A DNA stretch of 64,000 nucleotides from JAHJDO01 sp964437505 (GTDB lineage Bacteria > JAHJDO01): assembly GCA_964437505.1 (NCBI GenBank), contig CAYTGU010000001.1:62001-126000 (forward strand), in the 5' to 3' direction. The translations under genes were made by a program, and so were the position numbers. A model generated the notes under the pieces. That model saw only the letters and a program-made list of their open reading frames with translations, had not been told where the DNA came from and searched no databases. This document shows, one piece after another, positions 61,336-64,000 of the stretch (position 1 is its first letter; each line of letters starts with the position of its first letter).

Positions 61336-63312
61336 ATGAACAAAACATATTTATCTTTAGAAAACAAACGAAAAATTCCGTGTTTTAGAGCACATACTGT
61401 AATTATAGGAAGCGGTGCAGCTGGGTTGAATTGTGCTGAGCGGCTTTTCAATATGGGGATAAAGGATGTTCTGGTTATCACTGATAAACTTGGAGGTGGA
61501 ACATCCAATAACTCAGGTTCAGATAAACAAACTTATTATAAAATGAGTATATTTAACAATATTCCTGATAGTCCAATTGATATGGCACATGCACTTTTTG
61601 ATGGAGGCATGATGCATGGAGATACAGCCTATATAGAAGCACTGTACTCCCTTCCTGCTTTTTATCATCTTGTAGAAAATGGAGTCCCTTTTCCTTTTAA
61701 CAAATACGGAGCATTTGTTGGTTATAAGACCGATCATGACCCGAAACAAAGAGCTACAAGTGCAGGTCCAAGGACTTCCATGTATATGTTTAGAACATCT
61801 CTAAAAAAGGCAAAACAGCTTGGGATACCTATATTTGATAACATGATGGCTGTAAAGCTTATAACCGTGGAGAAAAATTCAAAGAAAGAGGTGTGCGGAG
61901 TAATAGCTCTTGATTTAAAAGGACAATTTGGAAAGATAAATTCTCTTGTTGTTTTCTTATCTGAAAACATTGTAATGGCAACAGGCGGTCCTGGAGAATT
62001 ATATGAATTAAGTGTTTATCCCCATGGACAGACCGGCTCGCACGGAATAGCTCTGGAAGAAGGAGCATTGGCATGTAATCTCACTGAATCACAATTCGGG
62101 ATTGGCACAACTAAGTTCAGGTGGAATCTTTCAGGTACATATCAGCAGGTTATACCATCCTATTTTAGTATTGATGAAAATGGGGTGAAACACCATTTTT
62201 TAGCTGAGTATTTTCAGACTTTAGAGGGTATGTGTTCAGCAATATTTTTAAAAGGCTATCAATGGCCGTTTAATGTAAAACATCTTAATAATTTCGGCTC
62301 CTCTTTAGTTGATATTGCTGTTGATGCTGAAATAAGAAAAGGAAGAAGGGTATATCTTGATTTTACGAAAAATTCATATTTAAATAATGAAATCTTTAAT
62401 TTCCAAACTTTATCTAAAGAAGCATTCCATTATTTAAAGCGTTCAAATGCTCTCCAGAAAACCCCTTATGATAGATTAGAACATATGAACAGGGAAAGCA
62501 TTGAGATCTATGCTGAACACGGTATAGATCTAAGAGAACCTATTGAAGCAGCGGTATGCTTTCAGCATAACAATGGAGGTTTGGCAGTAAATACATGGTG
62601 GGAGAGCAGTCTAGGACATTTATTTGTAACAGGAGAAGCTGCAGGAACCCATGGAATAAGACCGGGAGGAAGCGCACTTAATTCAGGACAAGTCGGCGGG
62701 ATAAGAGCAGCTCAGTATATTTCTAATGTTTATAGAGAGTTTTCAGATCCCAAAGCAAAAGAAATTTCAGCCATCAATGCAGTGAAACAGCTATATAAAT
62801 TCATGGATAAAAGCAACGCTTCCTCAAAGATTTCTCTAAGACAGATAAAGAAGGACATTCAAAGACGTATGAGTGAAGTTGCTGCGTTTCTGCGTTCAGA
62901 ATCTGAAGTAAAACAGGCATTATCTGAAACGAAAAAAATTCTTAACCAAATAAAGAATAATGGACTTAATGCAAACACTAGCGAGCTTGCTCTAGCTTTT
63001 GAGGTTTATCATCTTGCTCTAACAAGTTTATGTTTTTTAGAGTCTATCTCAGATTATATAGAAAACGACGGAGGCAGCCGAGGATCTTTTGTAATAATTG
63101 ATTCTGATAGTAAAAGCAGAGTCAAATGTAAAAAAGGGGAACTTTTTAAATACAGGGAGGAGAATATTTCCTTAAAAAATAAAATCCAGTATATCAGTTA
63201 TAATAAAGATAAATTAGATATATCTTATGAGAATGTAAGACCTTTACCTGAAGATGACTCATGGTATGAAACTACATGGGCTGATTGGAAGGGGAAGAAC
63301 ATATTTAAATAA
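61336..63312 (+). CDS. Fumarate reductase/aspartate oxidase-like FAD protein
   Basis: 658 residues. The FAD motif GSGAAGLNCAERL lies at about residue 22; THGIRPGGSALNSGQVGG near residue 440 is the FRD/SdhA family C-terminal FAD block. TSNNSGSDKQTYY and GMMHGDTAYIEALYSLPAFYHLVENGVPFP are conserved in one subgroup of putative FAD oxidoreductases linked to sugar operons. No SdhB-like iron-sulfur partner is adjacent, so it may act as a stand-alone dehydrogenase/isomerase. Its substrate is unknown. Confidence 0.85.
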   Translation: MNKTYLSLENKRKIPCFRAHTVIIGSGAAGLNCAERLFNMGIKDVLVITDKLGGGTSNNSGSDKQTYYKMSIFNNIPDSPIDMAHALFDGGMMHGDTAYIEALYSLPAFYHLVENGVPFPFNKYGAFVGYKTDHDPKQRATSAGPRTSMYMFRTSLKKAKQLGIPIFDNMMAVKLITVEKNSKKEVCGVIALDLKGQFGKINSLVVFLSENIVMATGGPGELYELSVYPHGQTGSHGIALEEGALACNLTESQFGIGTTKFRWNLSGTYQQVIPSYFSIDENGVKHHFLAEYFQTLEGMCSAIFLKGYQWPFNVKHLNNFGSSLVDIAVDAEIRKGRRVYLDFTKNSYLNNEIFNFQTLSKEAFHYLKRSNALQKTPYDRLEHMNRESIEIYAEHGIDLREPIEAAVCFQHNNGGLAVNTWWESSLGHLFVTGEAAGTHGIRPGGSALNSGQVGGIRAAQYISNVYREFSDPKAKEISAINAVKQLYKFMDKSNASSKISLRQIKKDIQRRMSEVAAFLRSESEVKQALSETKKILNQIKNNGLNANTSELALAFEVYHLALTSLCFLESISDYIENDGGSRGSFVIIDSDSKSRVKCKKGELFKYREENISLKNKIQYISYNKDKLDISYENVRPLPEDDSWYETTWADWKGKNIFK

Positions 63313-63329
63313 ATAAGGGAATAAACGCA

Positions 63330-63959
63330 ATGGATTCGTTTCCAATAGAGCAAATCAAAAAATCAAAGGTTATTGCTGTTGTTAGGGAAAATTCAGTTGA
63401 AAGAGTTTTGAAAATAGTAAATGCCCTAAAACAAGGTGGAGTTAATATAATAGAGATAACATTTACAATGGCAGACCCGATTGGAGTTATAAAACGTCTT
63501 TCATCTCAGAAAGACATTCTTCTGGGAGCAGGTACTGTCTTGGGGCTAAAGCAGGCAGAGGAAGCTGTCCAAAATGGTGCGAAGTTTATTGTGAGTCCAT
63601 GCACAGTAAAGGATGTTTTAAAATTCTGCCTGAATAATAATATCTTATGTATGCCGGGAATATTTACCCCAACCGAAGCCTTTAATGCAATATCTGCAGG
63701 GGCAAAGATTCTTAAACTTTTCCCCGGGTCAGCTGTTGGACCTGAATACATAAAAGCTTTAAAAGGACCTTTTCCCGATATAGAGATTATACCTACAGGC
63801 GGAGTGAGCTTATCCAATGTTAAAGATTGGTTCAAAGCAGGCGCAATAGCTGTGGGCATGGGTAGTAATCTTATTCCAAAAGAGGCAGTAGAAAAAGAAA
63901 ATTATGCCGAAATTACAAAAAGGGCTAAAGACTTCGTGAGAGAAATTCATGACAAATAA
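63330..63959 (+). CDS. KDPG/KHG-type aldolase
   Basis: 209 residues, class I aldolase. VIAVVREN, EITFTMADP (Glu), LLGAGTVL, FIVSPCTV, CMPGIFTPTEA and LKLFPGSAVGPEYIKALKGPFP are typical; the Schiff-base Lys is in ILKLFPGS. It cleaves 2-keto-3-deoxy-6-phosphogluconate or 4-hydroxy-2-oxoglutarate. In this operon it would yield pyruvate from a sugar acid. Its end overlaps the start of the next gene by 11 bp. Confidence 0.93.
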   Translation: MDSFPIEQIKKSKVIAVVRENSVERVLKIVNALKQGGVNIIEITFTMADPIGVIKRLSSQKDILLGAGTVLGLKQAEEAVQNGAKFIVSPCTVKDVLKFCLNNNILCMPGIFTPTEAFNAISAGAKILKLFPGSAVGPEYIKALKGPFPDIEIIPTGGVSLSNVKDWFKAGAIAVGMGSNLIPKEAVEKENYAEITKRAKDFVREIHDK

Positions 63960-64000
63960 GCTTACAATTAAACAAAAGAAAGCTGTGGTTGATTTTTATA
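63949..64000 (+). CDS. Start of the next gene in the sugar-acid operon (partial)
   Basis: An ATG at 63949 inside the aldolase gene opens the frame MTNKLTIKQKKAVVDFY and leaves the window. Translational coupling with the aldolase is likely. Seventeen residues do not allow a family call; a sugar-acid kinase would fit the context. Confidence 0.4.
   Translation, partial: MTNKLTIKQKKAVVDFY

Overview
The window is a compact, AT-rich, gene-dense bacterial chromosome segment. There are no rRNA genes, no recognisable transposase or phage genes and no CRISPR array. The gene set points to an uncultivated strict anaerobe: an anaerobic ribonucleotide reductase, an A/V-type ATPase carrying sodium-binding residues, and many iron-sulfur flavoproteins built around heterodisulfide-reductase (Hdr) and MetF/MetV modules. 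Secreted DUF4838 and CBM-type proteins, UroD-like and sugar-acid genes suggest a candidate-phylum bacterium of the Omnitrophota/PVC-adjacent kind. That placement is a guess; no marker here fixes the taxon.

Layout. 1-2314 (-): surface-sugar genes (CDP-glucose 4,6-dehydratase-like, CDP-paratose 2-epimerase-like, start of a flippase). 2381-4910 (+): an XRE-cupin regulator followed by a GC-rich island (metallophosphoesterase, LMW-phosphatase/ArsC-like protein, remnant of an ADP-ribosylglycohydrolase) that ends in a second, truncated copy of the cupin regulator. 4927-6860: EamA transporter and PHP protein. 6850-8965 (-): aroK, nagB, aroE. 9106-11212 (+): ferredoxin, FAH-family enzyme, SGNH hydrolase. 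11250-13509 (-): LOG-family gene and uvrC. 13647-14120: Cys-rich exported protein. 14265-22126 (+): V-ATPase operon H-I-K-E-C-F-A-B with no D gene. 22236-32856 (-): ilvD-ilvB-ilvN-[DUF4838]-ilvC-leuA-M24, with tRNA-Val and tRNA-Asp just upstream. 33219-36927 (+): dCMP deaminase, nrdR, nrdD and a glutaredoxin-like protein, with tandem NrdR boxes before nrdR. 36948-41083: two exported proteins, tRNA-Pro, purH and a UroD-family methyltransferase-like gene. 41237-58120 (+): a 17 kb redox cluster. 58130-58203 (-): tRNA(CAT). 58314-59588: purD. 59608-64000 (+): AraC regulator, SDR, FRD-like flavoprotein, KDPG-type aldolase and the start of another gene.

The most striking system is the redox cluster. 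It holds two HdrA-like flavoproteins, two MvhD-like proteins, folD, metV, metF, an HdrC-like protein, a 1481-residue protein that combines HdrA, an NfnB/GltD-type domain and a second HdrA, and three genes resembling FloxC, FloxB and FloxA. Known relatives are the MetFV-HdrABC-MvhD set of acetogens and the FloxABCD-HdrABC set of sulfate reducers; here both are laid out together, with no HdrB and no hydrogenase. I infer a flavin-based electron-bifurcating complex linking NAD(P)H, ferredoxin and methylene-tetrahydrofolate.

Other points of note: likely non-canonical start codons for uvrC (AUU) and the DUF4838 gene (CUG), a DUF4838 gene lodged inside a branched-chain amino-acid operon, and short palindromic or tandem-repeat insertions inside conserved enzymes.
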